22,913 nt of DNA from Verrucomicrobiota bacterium (GCA_023430825.1 JAEYYL010000176.1:1-22913), one strand, 5' to 3'. Counted from the first letter of the stretch, positions 1-8,785 are shown. Notes: generated by a model from the sequence alone, not told the origin. Numbers and translations are program-made.

Positions 1-3000
1 GGAAACCGAAGAAACAGGCCGGACTCGACTGGCTGAGGTAGCCGCCGCCGGCGTGAACCTCCGCGACTTGCTGCGCGCCGCTGGCGTGCACCACGGTGAT
101 GCTCGCTCCGATCGCGGCCGCATTAGCACCGTCGCCGACCAGCCGCGCGGAAAAGGCGTTTCGGCCCTTGAGCGGAGTGTTGGCGAAGGCGAGCACGGGC
201 AGGTCCCTTCGCGACACGATGAAGTCCGGCCAGCCGTTGAGATCGAAGTCTTTGATCGCGAGCGCCCGAGCCTCTCCGTTCACGACGAGCCCGCTTTCCT
301 CCGGAGAAACGCAGCTGAAACCGCCTCGGCCGTCGCCGCGAAGCAGCTGGCTGATGCCGCCCGAAAAACGTCCGATCTCCGGATGCGGCGCGTGCGTGTT
401 CTGCACGCCGTAGAGATCGGCGCGCCCGTCGCCGTCGAAGTCCCCCGCCGCCAGCCCAAAGATCGGCGCGAGCTGCGCCGGGCGCGGGAGCGGCACAAAA
501 CGGAACGGCGTGCCGGCGGCCGTCTCCCCGCTCAGGAAAACGCCGCTGCGCAATTCGGTGACCGTTAACCGCACGGCTGCAGCGGCTCGATCGGCGCCGA
601 CGATGTCCTCGATCGAGGCTCGGGCGTAGGCGCGATACGTCGGCACGCGGCGGCGCAGCGAGGGCAGCGCGGCGAGCAAGGAGTCGCGGGCGCGGACCGG
701 CATCAACCTGCCCTGGACCATCTCGCATTCGACGAGTTGGGTGCGACCAGTGTCGTCGAATTTTCCCGCGAGCAGAACCACGGGTTCGTCCGGACTCGCG
801 CGATAGCGCGTATTCAGTCCGGCATTACCGACGGCGTAATCGAGCCGTCCGTCGCCGTTGAAGTCGGCGGCCGCGATGGAATTCCACCAGCCGGAGCCGG
901 CCGACGCGAAACCGAATTCCTGCGAGGCGTCGGCGAATCCCCTTCCGCCCAGATTGCGCCAGCAGCGAATGCCCGACCAATGCGACAGGACCACCAGATC
1001 CAGCCAGCCGTCGCGATCCACATCGCTCCACAACGCGGCCTGCACGAGGCCGGCCTGCGCCAGGCCTGGGGCGAGTTCGTCCGTCACGTCGGTGAAGCGG
1101 CCGCCCTCGTTGCGCAGGAGTGCGCTGCGGGGCGTGGCCGCGTAGTCGCCGGGCACGACGCGTCCGCCGATGAAAACGTCGAGCTGCCCGTCGCGATCGA
1201 AATCGGCGACGACCATCGGCCCGGCGCTGATCGGAAGCTTCGGCAGCGCGTCCGCCGGTGCGTCGCCGAAGCGCGCATCGCCGCGACCCAGCCGCAGCTG
1301 CGGTTGATAGGCTTCGTCTCCGGCCGGGCGGTTCACGCCGCCTTTCGCGATCAGCCAATCCATCCGGCCGTCGCCATCGGCATCGAACACGACGATCGCC
1401 GCATCCGGCACGACCCCGGCGTTCGGGATCGCCGGATTGCTTTCCGGCTGATGCTGGAGTCCGCGCTGCAGCAGCAAGCGCAGTGGCTGGCCGGCGCCGC
1501 CGCCGAGGATCACGTCCTCCACGCCGTCTCCATCCAGATCTGCCACGGCGAGGCTCGGGCCGACCGACTGTTGCCGCTGCGGCAGCAAAGGTTGCGCGGC
1601 GAATTCATCGAGCGGTGGCTCGTTCACCGGCAGCGCCAGTCCGGCCTGGGCGGAGATTTCGTGAAACTGCGCCAGCGGGCGGCGGGGCGGTGCGCCGACA
1701 TCCTCGCCCGGCTCCGTGATCGTGTAACGATGGTTGGCCGGGAGGCCGACGAGCACCTGCGTGCGGCCGCTCGGCCATTCGATGGTGAGGCGGTCGATGC
1801 GCTCGTCCGCCCCCAGGCCGAAATGGACGATGGGCTCGCTCGACGAGAGGTAGCCTCGCGCGAGCACGAGTTCGCGCGCCTGGACCCCGCTGGCGGATTC
1901 GAGGCGCAGCCGCGCACCGGCGCCGAACCGGTTGGAGGCCGTGCCGCGCAAGGCGATGAGAACGCGGTGCGTGCCCGCCTGGTCGTTGCGGCAGACTGTC
2001 GGCGCGCCTTCGTAGTTGGCGAAAACCAGGTCGAGATCGCCGTCGCCATCCAGGTCGCCGAAAGCGGCGCCGAAGCTGATGCCGGCGTGATCGAGCCCCC
2101 AGCCGGCGCCGACCTCCTCGAACTGGAGATCGCCGCGATTGCGGAAGGCGAAATTCCTTTCCCGCAATTCCGGCGCGGCGCGCACCAGGCGCTTGCGGCC
2201 CGCTGTGTCCACTTGATGGATACGCGCGAGGAGGTCGGCGTCGAGGAAGTCGCGGAACATGCCGTTGGTCACGTGGAGATCAACGCGGCCATCCTCGTCG
2301 AGGTCTTCGAAGCGCGCGGACCAGCTCCAATCGGTCGCGGCGAGCCCCGCGAGGTGCGCCGCCTCCTGAAACCGCACGGTGCCGGTGTTCAGCAGGAGAG
2401 TGTTCCGCATGGGTTGCGCTGCGAGGTGGGGCGGAGGATCGGCCGCCATCTTCGCCTGCATGTTGAGCATGCCGCTGGCCCGCTGCTCACGGTTGGTCGG
2501 CTGCATGTCGGCCACGAACAAGTCGATCAGGCCGTCGTTGTTCACGTCGCCCAGGTCGGACCCCATGGCGAAGAACGCGAAGCTCGGTGCGACCAGATCG
2601 AGCACGTTGGCAAACGTGCCGTCGCGCCGGTTGAAATAAAGGCGGTCGGGCGCCGCGAAATCGTTGCTCACATGCAGGTCGGGCCAGCCGTCGCGATCGA
2701 AATCCCACCACAGCGCCGCATGTCCCTGCGATTCGCCGAAGATCCGGGCGGTGGCGGTGACTTCGACGAAGGTGCCGTCGCCGCGATTGCGAAACAGCCG
2801 GTCGCGCTGGCCGTGCGGCGAACGCGCCACGTCCAGCAGGTTCGTCTGCACGTAAACGTCGAGCCGCCCGTCGCGGTCGTAGTCGGCGAACGCGGCCATG
2901 ACGCTCGCGTCGGTGAGGTCGAGACCGGCGGCCTTCGCCCCTTCGACGAACGTGCCATCGCCCTGGTTGAGATAGAGCAGGTTGGGCGCGTTGGCCCGGC

Positions 3001-3460
3001 ACACGTAGAGGTCCAGATCGCCATCGCTGTCGACGTCGGCGAAGGCGGCGCCCGTCTGCCACCCCTCGTCGGGGGCGACGAGTCCGGCCGACCGGGTGAC
3101 CTCGCGGAACCGCCAGTCTCCAAGATTTAGATACAGCCGGCCGCCGACGGTCTTGCCCGACAGAAACACGTCGGGGCGTCCGTCCCCGTCGTAATCGGCG
3201 ATCGCCACGCCGGTGCCGATCGAACCGAAGGCGAACTCCTCGTAGCGGTCGCCCCACATCCGGGGATCGTCGTAACGGTTGACCACATCGATGCCGGTTT
3301 GCTCGGGCGGAAGCGTGGTGAAGAGCGTCGCGCCGGGGTGGTCGGCGCGGACCGGCAAGGGCTGCGCGTCGATGCCGCGCGGTTCTTGGCCGACTGCGGC
3401 GACGCAGCATGAAAGCGCGAGCGTGGGAACGAGGAGGCGGCTCTTCCGGAGGGGGCGCAA
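1..3460 (-). CDS. CRTAC1-type secreted double beta-propeller with two ASPIC/UnbV domains (3' end beyond window)
   Basis: One open minus-strand frame runs from about 3460 off the left edge, giving about 1153 visible residues. The N-terminus is basic (RPLRKSR), then hydrophobic (LLVPTLALSCCVAAVGQ), so it looks like a signal peptide. The body has two units. Seven FG-GAP/VCBS calcium loops (ADYDGDGRPD, ADVDSDGDLD, ADYDRDGRLD, WDFDRDGWPD, GDVNNDGLID, EDLDEDGRVD, GDLDGDGDLD) precede an ASPIC/UnbV domain at about residues 490-580. Seven more loops (ADLDGDGVED to KDFDLNGWPD) precede a second ASPIC domain at about residue 1097, cut by the edge. Seven loops per unit suggest two seven-bladed propellers. 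Family members are secreted or surface proteins with no settled function. The start is uncertain: no ATG or GTG lies in frame, only TTG at 3460, or ATT at 3496 with an AAGGA upstream. It is divergent from the lipoprotein operon starting at 3615. Long plus-strand frames here are codon-aligned antisense shadows. Confidence 0.88.
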   Translation of the reverse strand, partial: MRPLRKSRLLVPTLALSCCVAAVGQEPRGIDAQPLPVRADHPGATLFTTLPPEQTGIDVVNRYDDPRMWGDRYEEFAFGSIGTGVAIADYDGDGRPDVFLSGKTVGGRLYLNLGDWRFREVTRSAGLVAPDEGWQTGAAFADVDSDGDLDLYVCRANAPNLLYLNQGDGTFVEGAKAAGLDLTDASVMAAFADYDRDGRLDVYVQTNLLDVARSPHGQRDRLFRNRGDGTFVEVTATARIFGESQGHAALWWDFDRDGWPDLHVSNDFAAPDRLYFNRRDGTFANVLDLVAPSFAFFAMGSDLGDVNNDGLIDLFVADMQPTNREQRASGMLNMQAKMAADPPPHLAAQPMRNTLLLNTGTVRFQEAAHLAGLAATDWSWSARFEDLDEDGRVDLHVTNGMFRDFLDADLLARIHQVDTAGRKRLVRAAPELRERNFAFRNRGDLQFEEVGAGWGLDHAGISFGAAFGDLDGDGDLDLVFANYEGAPTVCRNDQAGTHRVLIALRGTASNRFGAGARLRLESASGVQARELVLARGYLSSSEPIVHFGLGADERIDRLTIEWPSGRTQVLVGLPANHRYTITEPGEDVGAPPRRPLAQFHEISAQAGLALPVNEPPLDEFAAQPLLPQRQQSVGPSLAVADLDGDGVEDVILGGGAGQPLRLLLQRGLQHQPESNPAIPNAGVVPDAAIVVFDADGDGRMDWLIAKGGVNRPAGDEAYQPQLRLGRGDARFGDAPADALPKLPISAGPMVVADFDRDGQLDVFIGGRVVPGDYAATPRSALLRNEGGRFTDVTDELAPGLAQAGLVQAALWSDVDRDGWLDLVVLSHWSGIRCWRNLGGRGFADASQEFGFASAGSGWWNSIAAADFNGDGRLDYAVGNAGLNTRYRASPDEPVVLLAGKFDDTGRTQLVECEMVQGRLMPVRARDSLLAALPSLRRRVPTYRAYARASIEDIVGADRAAAAVRLTVTELRSGVFLSGETAAGTPFRFVPLPRPAQLAPIFGLAAGDFDGDGRADLYGVQNTHAPHPEIGRFSGGISQLLRGDGRGGFSCVSPEESGLVVNGEARALAIKDFDLNGWPDFIVSRRDLPVLAFANTPLKGRNAFSARLVGDGANAAAIGASITVVHASGAQQVAEVHAGGGYLSQSSPACFFGF

Positions 3461-3501
3461 GGCGCGAAAAAAGCGGTGGCGGAGCCGCCAAGCAATCTCG
3501 T

Positions 3502-3506
3502 TCCTT
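3502..3506 (-). promoter_or_regulatory. Possible Shine-Dalgarno for an ATT start of the CRTAC1-type gene
   Basis: On the minus strand AAGGA sits five bases before an in-frame ATT (3496-3494). An ATT start would add twelve residues (M-AWRLRHRFFRA) before the TTG at 3460 and keep a basic signal-peptide n-region. The TTG has no comparable purine tract upstream. ATT starts are rare, so this only marks that the start is unresolved. Confidence 0.3.
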
Positions 3507-3614
3507 GGCTTCGCCGTCGCCGGCGCGAACCGCGCGTTGCAGGGTGGTGGTGACGGTGCGCCGCGCGGTGCATTTAGAGTTCGATCCGCTTGTTTTTTCC
3601 TGTCGACTTGCCGC

Positions 3615-4937
3615 GTGACCCCTCACCTCAGATTTGCTCCGCGACCCCGCCCGTTCCTGCGCGGCCGGCTTTGCGTGTTGCTCTGCGGAATGCTGGTGGC
3701 GGCGGGGTGGGCGGGGTGCCGGCGGCCTCCGGCGCCGACCGCTGCCACGCCGCGGCACGCCGCCCCGCCCGTCGAGGCGCTGGATCGGCTGGTGGCCACG
3801 CCGGTCGGCGAGCCGGTGACCGGCAAACCGTGGATCACCCACGTCAATGCGCTCGACCTCGACGCGGACGGCCGGTGCGACCTCCTCGTCTGCGATGCGA
3901 GGGCCAACACCGTGTCGTGGTTGCGGCAGAGCGAGACGGGCGGCTTCGTCGAAGCGGTGATCGCCGCCGACATTGCCGCACCGGTGCGCGTGGAGGCGGT
4001 CGACCTCGATGGCGACGGCGATCAGGACCTGCTGGTCGCGAGCATGGGGCAGGTGTTTCCCAACAACGACAAGATCGGCGCGGTGATCGTGCTGGAGAAC
4101 GTCGGCGACGCGCGTTTTGTCCGGCATGTGATCGTCGACGGCATCGCGCGGGTGACGGACGTGCGCGCGGCCGATTTCGATGGTGACGGGCGGCTCGATC
4201 TCGCGGTCGGTCAGTTCGGTTACGAGCAGGGCGAGATTCGCTGGATGCGGAATCTGGGCGACTGGCAGTTCGAGAGCCGGATCCTGCTCAGCCTCTCCGG
4301 CACGGTGAACGTCGGCGTGGCCGATCTGACTGGCGACGGGCATAACGACATCGTCGCGCTGGTGTCGCAACAGTGGGAGGAAGTCCATCTGTTCGAAGGC
4401 GACGGAAAGGGGAACTTCACGGGGCGCGTGATCTTCGGCTCCACCAACCAGGATTTCGGCAGCAGCGGACTGACGTTGTGCGACCTCGATCGCGACGGCC
4501 AGCTGGATATCCTCTACACCAACGGCGACGGTTTCGATTATGCGCAGCCCGGTTCGCGACCGTGGCACGGCGTGCAATGGCTCCAGAATCGCGGCGCCGG
4601 CGCTTTCCGGCACCATCGCATCGGCTCGCTCGAGGGCGCCTACAGTCCGGTGGCGGTCGACCTCGATGGCGACGGGCACATGGATGTGGTCGCGGTCAGC
4701 GCGTTCAACGAATGGAAGCAGTCGCATGCCATTTCGATGGCGTGGTTCCGGAACGATGGCCGGATGGGATTCACGCCGCATGTCCTGGCGCGGACGCCCA
4801 CGCATCTGCTCACGTGCGTGGCGGCGGACCTCGATGGATCGGGGAAACCCGCGCTGGTCACCGGCGCATTCCACGCGTATCCGCCGTGGGATCGGATGAG
4901 CCGGCTGTTGGTGTGGCGGCGGGCGAAGTCACCATGA
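3615..4937 (+). CDS. FG-GAP repeat lipoprotein, seven-bladed propeller (paralog 1)
   Basis: A 440-residue protein starting at GTG 3615. This start gives a basic n-region (RFAPRPRPFLRGR), a hydrophobic stretch (LCVLLCGMLVAAGWAG) and a lipobox-like cysteine at about residue 35; an ATG further in would destroy the export signal. The body has seven regularly spaced calcium loops: LDLDADGRCD, VDLDGDGDQD, ADFDGDGRLD, ADLTGDGHND, CDLDRDGQLD, VDLDGDGHMD and a degenerate ADLDGSGKPA. This fits one seven-bladed FG-GAP propeller covering the whole mature protein. It is a close paralog of the gene at 6411; blocks such as VFPNNDKIG, VARVTDVRA, SQQWEE and RPWHGVQWL are shared or nearly so. Its stop overlaps the next start (ATGA), so translational coupling is likely. 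It was probably anchored in the outer membrane. The ligand is unknown. No Shine-Dalgarno is obvious and the exact start is moderately certain. Confidence 0.87.
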   Translation: MTPHLRFAPRPRPFLRGRLCVLLCGMLVAAGWAGCRRPPAPTAATPRHAAPPVEALDRLVATPVGEPVTGKPWITHVNALDLDADGRCDLLVCDARANTVSWLRQSETGGFVEAVIAADIAAPVRVEAVDLDGDGDQDLLVASMGQVFPNNDKIGAVIVLENVGDARFVRHVIVDGIARVTDVRAADFDGDGRLDLAVGQFGYEQGEIRWMRNLGDWQFESRILLSLSGTVNVGVADLTGDGHNDIVALVSQQWEEVHLFEGDGKGNFTGRVIFGSTNQDFGSSGLTLCDLDRDGQLDILYTNGDGFDYAQPGSRPWHGVQWLQNRGAGAFRHHRIGSLEGAYSPVAVDLDGDGHMDVVAVSAFNEWKQSHAISMAWFRNDGRMGFTPHVLARTPTHLLTCVAADLDGSGKPALVTGAFHAYPPWDRMSRLLVWRRAKSP

Positions 4938-6376
4938 GGCGGCGCGGAGCACGCGTTCGGATCGCGCTGGGGGCGGCCCTCGGGCTGGCGCTGCTCGCCG
5001 GGGGCGTCTGGTGGTGGAGCGCGGGGCGCGCGCGCGACCTTGCGGCCTCCGCCGTGCCGGCGCAGCCGGAGCGCCTGGCGGCCACCGAGGAATTGCGATC
5101 GCGCGTGAACGAGGCCGAGGCGCGGGCGCGTAGCCGGTGGCGGGCGGCGGAGGGCCTGGCGGAGCTGGCGCGTTTGTATCACGCAAATCGATTCATCGCT
5201 CAGGCCGACGCCTGCGCGGCCGCGCTGATGCAGCTCGACCCGGCGAATGCGCTCTGGCCCTACCTGCGCGCGCACACGGCGGGAGGTTATGGCGACCTCG
5301 ATGCCGCGCTGCCCTGGTTGCAGCGAACGATCGAGCTGGCGCCCGATTATGGGCCCGCGCGCGTGCGGCTCGGCGACGCGCGGTTGAAGCGCAACGAGGT
5401 CGCGGACGCGGCCGCGGTTTTCCGCGAGGCCCTCGCGCGCGATCCGGCGGACGGCTATGCGGCGATCGGGCTCGCCCGCGCCGAGATCGCGGCGGGCGAT
5501 GCGAGCGCGGGGCGCGACCGGCTGCGGCAGCTGGTCGCCGCGCAGCCTGCGTTCGCGCCGGCGTGGAGCCTGTTGATCAGCGTGGAGGAACGGCTCGGCG
5601 ACGCAGCCGCGGCTGCGTCGCATCGCTTGCGCGCCGGCGACACGAGCCGTTCGCACGAGATGGAGGACCCGTGGATCGATGCGTTGATGGAATATTGTTA
5701 CGATGCTTATCGGCTGGCCGTGGCGGCGGCGGCGGCCGATCCGGCGGACAATCAGGCGCGCGCCCGGCAGTTGCTCGAGCGCGCGGTGCGCATCGCGCCC
5801 AACGACGATCTGCCGCATCGGCTGTTGGGAAATCTCCTCTCGGATCTGGGCGAACTCGGGAGCGCGCGGATCTTCCTCGAACGCGCCGCGGCGATCGCGC
5901 CGAAGGACCCGGACAACTGGAGTTATCTGGTCCGCGTGCTGAAGGCGATGGGCGAGGTCGCGGCGGCGAGCCGCGCGGTCGACACCGGACTTCAGCACTG
6001 TCCCGACTCCGCGGTGCTGCACCTCGAACGCGGCCGGCGACATGCGGCGGCGGGCCGCTTCGAGCAGGCGCTGGGTGATTTCGAGGAATCGCGCCGGCTG
6101 CGGCCGGAGGAATCGAGCGCCTACATCGAGATCGCGCAGATGCATTTCCGCCTCGATCGGCTGGAAGCCGGCGTCGCGGAACTCCGCCGCGCGCACGCGG
6201 TGGAGCCCAATCATCCCATCGCCGTGGTGCTGCTCGCGCGCTACGCGATCAATACCGGTGACGAGCGCGGCGCGCTCGACTGGATTCAGCGCGCGCGGGC
6301 GCAACCGAAGGTGACAGCACAGGATCTCGCTCGCGTGATCGCCGAGTTTCGGGAGACCTTCGGCCGCTCGCCCTGA
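4934..6376 (+). CDS. Membrane-anchored TPR repeat protein
   Basis: A 480-residue protein starting at ATG 4934, which overlaps the stop of the preceding lipoprotein gene by four bases. The frame is open further upstream, but that part is out-of-frame with the lipoprotein and is a shadow. After a basic start (MRRRGARVR) there is one hydrophobic segment at about residues 9-29 (IALGAALGLALLAGGVWWW), probably an N-terminal anchor. The rest is alanine-rich helical repeat with clear TPR signatures, such as AALPWLQRTIELAPDYGPA, DAAAVFREALARDP, SARIFLERAAAIAPKDPDN, EQALGDFEESRRLRPEESS and GVAELRRAHAVEPNHP. A central linker with less repeat character (about 237-265) contains a tyrosine-rich patch (YCYDAYR). 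TPR domains are protein-binding scaffolds, so it may hold partner proteins near the membrane. It sits between two paralogous propeller lipoproteins, which suggests a shared complex; this is inference. Confidence 0.87.
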   Translation: MRRRGARVRIALGAALGLALLAGGVWWWSAGRARDLAASAVPAQPERLAATEELRSRVNEAEARARSRWRAAEGLAELARLYHANRFIAQADACAAALMQLDPANALWPYLRAHTAGGYGDLDAALPWLQRTIELAPDYGPARVRLGDARLKRNEVADAAAVFREALARDPADGYAAIGLARAEIAAGDASAGRDRLRQLVAAQPAFAPAWSLLISVEERLGDAAAAASHRLRAGDTSRSHEMEDPWIDALMEYCYDAYRLAVAAAAADPADNQARARQLLERAVRIAPNDDLPHRLLGNLLSDLGELGSARIFLERAAAIAPKDPDNWSYLVRVLKAMGEVAAASRAVDTGLQHCPDSAVLHLERGRRHAAAGRFEQALGDFEESRRLRPEESSAYIEIAQMHFRLDRLEAGVAELRRAHAVEPNHPIAVVLLARYAINTGDERGALDWIQRARAQPKVTAQDLARVIAEFRETFGRSP

Positions 6377-6410
6377 GCGTCGTCGATCGTCTCGCCCGCC
6401 CGATGTTGTT

Positions 6411-7685
6411 ATGAGCAATCCGTTCCGTTCCACGTTTCTGGTTCTCACTGGCCTGTTGGGGCTGGCGGCCTGCGACCGGCGCGAGCCGGCGACCGGAATC
6501 GGCGCGGCCAGGCCGGCCGCCATCGCCGCGCTCGATCGCTACGAACCGGTGCCGATCGGCGCGGCGGTCGAGGGCAAGCCGTGGATTTCGCACGTGACGA
6601 TCGTCGATCTCGATCGCGATGGCCGGCCGGACGTGCTCGCGTGCGACGACAAGGCGCTCGCCGTGGTCTGGCTGCGGCAGGTCGCGCGGGGTGAATACGA
6701 GGAGAGCACGCTGATGGCGGGGCTGCCGGCGCCGGTGCACGTCGAAGCGGTGGACTTCGATGGCGACGGCGATCTCGATCTGCTCGTCGCGTGCATGGGC
6801 GAGGTGTTTCCCAACAACGACAAGATCGGCTCCGTCGTCGTGCTCGAAAACGACGGCGCGCAGCATTTCACGAAACACGTGCTGCTCGACCAGGTCGCGC
6901 GCGTGACCGATGTGCGCGCGGGCGATTTCAACGGCGACGGAAAGCTCGATCTCGCCGTCGCGCAATTCGGCTACGACCAGGGCGAGATTCGCTGGATGGA
7001 GAATCTCGGCGGCTGGCGTTTCAAGAGCCATCAGCTCCTGCACCTCTCCGGCACGATCAACGTCTGCGTGGCCGACATGAACGGCGACGGCACGCCCGAC
7101 ATCACGGCCCTGGTTTCGCAGCAATGGGAGGAGATTCACCTCTTCGAGAACGACGGCCGCGGGAGTTTCACGAACAAGATCATCTTCGGTTCGACCAACG
7201 AGGATTACGGCAGTAGCGGGATCGCGCTGTGCGATCTCAACCGCGACGGCCGCCCCGATGTGCTCTACACGAACGGCGACGGCTTTGCCTACGCCGATCC
7301 GGGCACGCGTCCGTGGCACGGCGTGCAATGGCTGGAGAATCGCGGCAGCGGCTTTTTCAAGTTTCACCGGATCGGCAATCTCGCGGGCGCGTATGCCCCG
7401 ACAGGCGTCGATCTCGACGGCGATGGCGACATGGACGTGGTGGCGACGAGCGGTTTCAACGATTGGACGAAGCCGGACGCGGTGTCGGTGGTGGCGTTTA
7501 TCAACGACGGCCGGGAAAACTTCACGCTGCACGTGCTCGCCCACGCGCCGATCCAGTTGATCGCCTGCGCGGCGGCGGACATGGACGGCACGGGGCGGCC
7601 CTCGATCGTGACCGGCGGGTTTTATTCCTATCCGCCATTCGATCGCATGAGTCGGATCACGCTGTGGCGGCCGGTGGTGCCGTGA
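6411..7685 (+). CDS. FG-GAP repeat lipoprotein, seven-bladed propeller (paralog 2)
   Basis: A 424-residue protein with an ATG start and a textbook lipoprotein signal: MSNPFRSTFLVLTGLLGLAA followed by the lipobox cysteine at residue 21 (LAAC). Seven calcium loops follow: VDLDRDGRPD, VDFDGDGDLD, GDFNGDGKLD, ADMNGDGTPD, CDLNRDGRPD, VDLDGDGDMD and a degenerate ADMDGTGRPS. The architecture and most of the sequence match the lipoprotein at 3615, by eye clearly more than half identical. The two probably arose by local duplication around, or together with, the TPR gene. It begins 34 bases after the TPR stop, so one operon is likely. Most paralog differences lie in the signal region, the first blade and the last blade. 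Function is unknown; adhesion, ligand binding or surface assembly are possible roles. Confidence 0.9.
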   Translation: MSNPFRSTFLVLTGLLGLAACDRREPATGIGAARPAAIAALDRYEPVPIGAAVEGKPWISHVTIVDLDRDGRPDVLACDDKALAVVWLRQVARGEYEESTLMAGLPAPVHVEAVDFDGDGDLDLLVACMGEVFPNNDKIGSVVVLENDGAQHFTKHVLLDQVARVTDVRAGDFNGDGKLDLAVAQFGYDQGEIRWMENLGGWRFKSHQLLHLSGTINVCVADMNGDGTPDITALVSQQWEEIHLFENDGRGSFTNKIIFGSTNEDYGSSGIALCDLNRDGRPDVLYTNGDGFAYADPGTRPWHGVQWLENRGSGFFKFHRIGNLAGAYAPTGVDLDGDGDMDVVATSGFNDWTKPDAVSVVAFINDGRENFTLHVLAHAPIQLIACAAADMDGTGRPSIVTGGFYSYPPFDRMSRITLWRPVVP

Positions 7686-7725
7686 ACGGAATTGCCCCGC
7701 GCGTCGAAAATCCCACGCTCGCCGC

Positions 7726-8769
7726 ATGCAGGTTTCCTTCACTCCGTCCGAGCTTCTCGCGATCGTGCAGCCCCGCGAAAAGCGCGGTGCCACTCGTGAG
7801 GCGGTTCGGGGGATCGCAGCACTTTCCACCGCGGAGCCCGGAGACCTGAGTTTCCTCGGCAATGCCAAATACAAGAGCGAGGTTGCCCGCACCCGCGCGT
7901 CCGTGGTGCTCGTGCCGGCCGACTATGTGGGCGAACCTGCGCCGGAGCAGCTTTTCCTGCTGGTGGACAACCCGTCGGCCGCCCTCGCGCGGCTTTGCAG
8001 CCGGATCGAACAGTCACTCTGGCCGCGGCCCGCGCCGGGCCGGCATCCGTCGGCCGTGATCGCGCCGGACGCGATCATCGCCGCGTCGGCGACGATCGGT
8101 CCTTTCTGTGTGATCGAGAGCGGGGTGGTGGTGGGCGAGCGCGCGCACGTCGAGGCGCAGGTTCACCTCGGGCGCAACGTCCGCGTGGGCGACGATTCCT
8201 GGATCATGCCAGGGGTGGTCATTCGCGCCGAGTGCGAGGTGCGCCAGCGGGTGCGCCTGCATCCGGGCGTGGTCATCGGGTCGGATGGTTTCGGCTACGA
8301 GTTTGTCGGAGGGCGGCACGAAAAGGTCCCGCAAGTCGGCTCGGTGCTGGTGGAGGACGACGTCGAGATCGGAGCGAATACGACGATCGATCGCGCGCGG
8401 TTTCACCGCACGCTGATCGGCGAGGGCACGAAAATCGACAATCTCGTGCAGATCGGGCACAACGTCGCGATCGGCAAACACTGTCTGCTCTGCTCCCAGG
8501 TCGGCGTTTCGGGGAGCACGACGCTCGGCGACTACGTCGTGCTGGGCGGGCAGGTGGGCGTCGGCGGGCATGTGACGATCGCGAAAGGCGCGAAGGCGGG
8601 CGGGCAAGCCGGCATCACGACGAACATCGAGCCGGGCGCCTTCGTCAACGGCACGCCGGCGGTGCCGTTCATGCTCGAGCGCCGCCTCGCGGTGTTGCAC
8701 CAGCGGCTGCCTGAACTGTTTCGCAAAGTCGACGCGCTGGAGGATCAGCTAAAAAAGTCTTCCTCCTGA
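7726..8769 (+). CDS. lpxD: UDP-3-O-acylglucosamine N-acyltransferase LpxD
   Basis: A 347-residue protein matching LpxD, which adds the second (N-linked) 3-hydroxyacyl chain to UDP-3-O-acyl-glucosamine in lipid A synthesis, using acyl-ACP in the cytoplasm. The N-terminal part (about 1-100) is the uridine-binding domain. From about residue 105 there are hexapeptide repeats forming a left-handed beta-helix (for example IGPFCVIESGVVVGERAHV). The core GYEFVGG...KVPQVGSV and the catalytic histidine in QIGHNV (H245) are present, and a C-terminal helix (LPELFRKVDALEDQL) ends the protein. The length is normal for the family. It lies 40 bases after the propeller lipoprotein gene and 16 bases before prs, all on the same strand. 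It shows that the organism makes lipopolysaccharide-type outer membranes. Confidence 0.96.
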   Translation: MQVSFTPSELLAIVQPREKRGATREAVRGIAALSTAEPGDLSFLGNAKYKSEVARTRASVVLVPADYVGEPAPEQLFLLVDNPSAALARLCSRIEQSLWPRPAPGRHPSAVIAPDAIIAASATIGPFCVIESGVVVGERAHVEAQVHLGRNVRVGDDSWIMPGVVIRAECEVRQRVRLHPGVVIGSDGFGYEFVGGRHEKVPQVGSVLVEDDVEIGANTTIDRARFHRTLIGEGTKIDNLVQIGHNVAIGKHCLLCSQVGVSGSTTLGDYVVLGGQVGVGGHVTIAKGAKAGGQAGITTNIEPGAFVNGTPAVPFMLERRLAVLHQRLPELFRKVDALEDQLKKSSS

Positions 8770-8785
8770 CCGCCCGGCCGGCAAG

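Noticed and set aside
737..3130. 797-codon plus-strand ORF
   Set aside because: It is codon-aligned antisense of the FG-GAP protein; its repeated VAVEVG/IEIGD segments are simply the reverse complement of the DxDGDG codons.
3461..3614. Promoters in the divergent CRTAC1/lipoprotein gap
   Set aside because: I found TCGACA- and CTAAAT-like hexamers, but their spacing is 22 bases or more, so no promoter is claimed.
2487..4874. 795-codon minus-strand ORF
   Set aside because: It spans two divergent real genes, shows only reverse-complement echoes of FG-GAP loops in one half and an arginine-rich out-of-frame stretch in the other.
4640..7892. Long minus-strand ORFs opposite the TPR and second lipoprotein genes
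   Set aside because: They are antisense shadows caused by high third-position GC; they have no domain, signal or start context.
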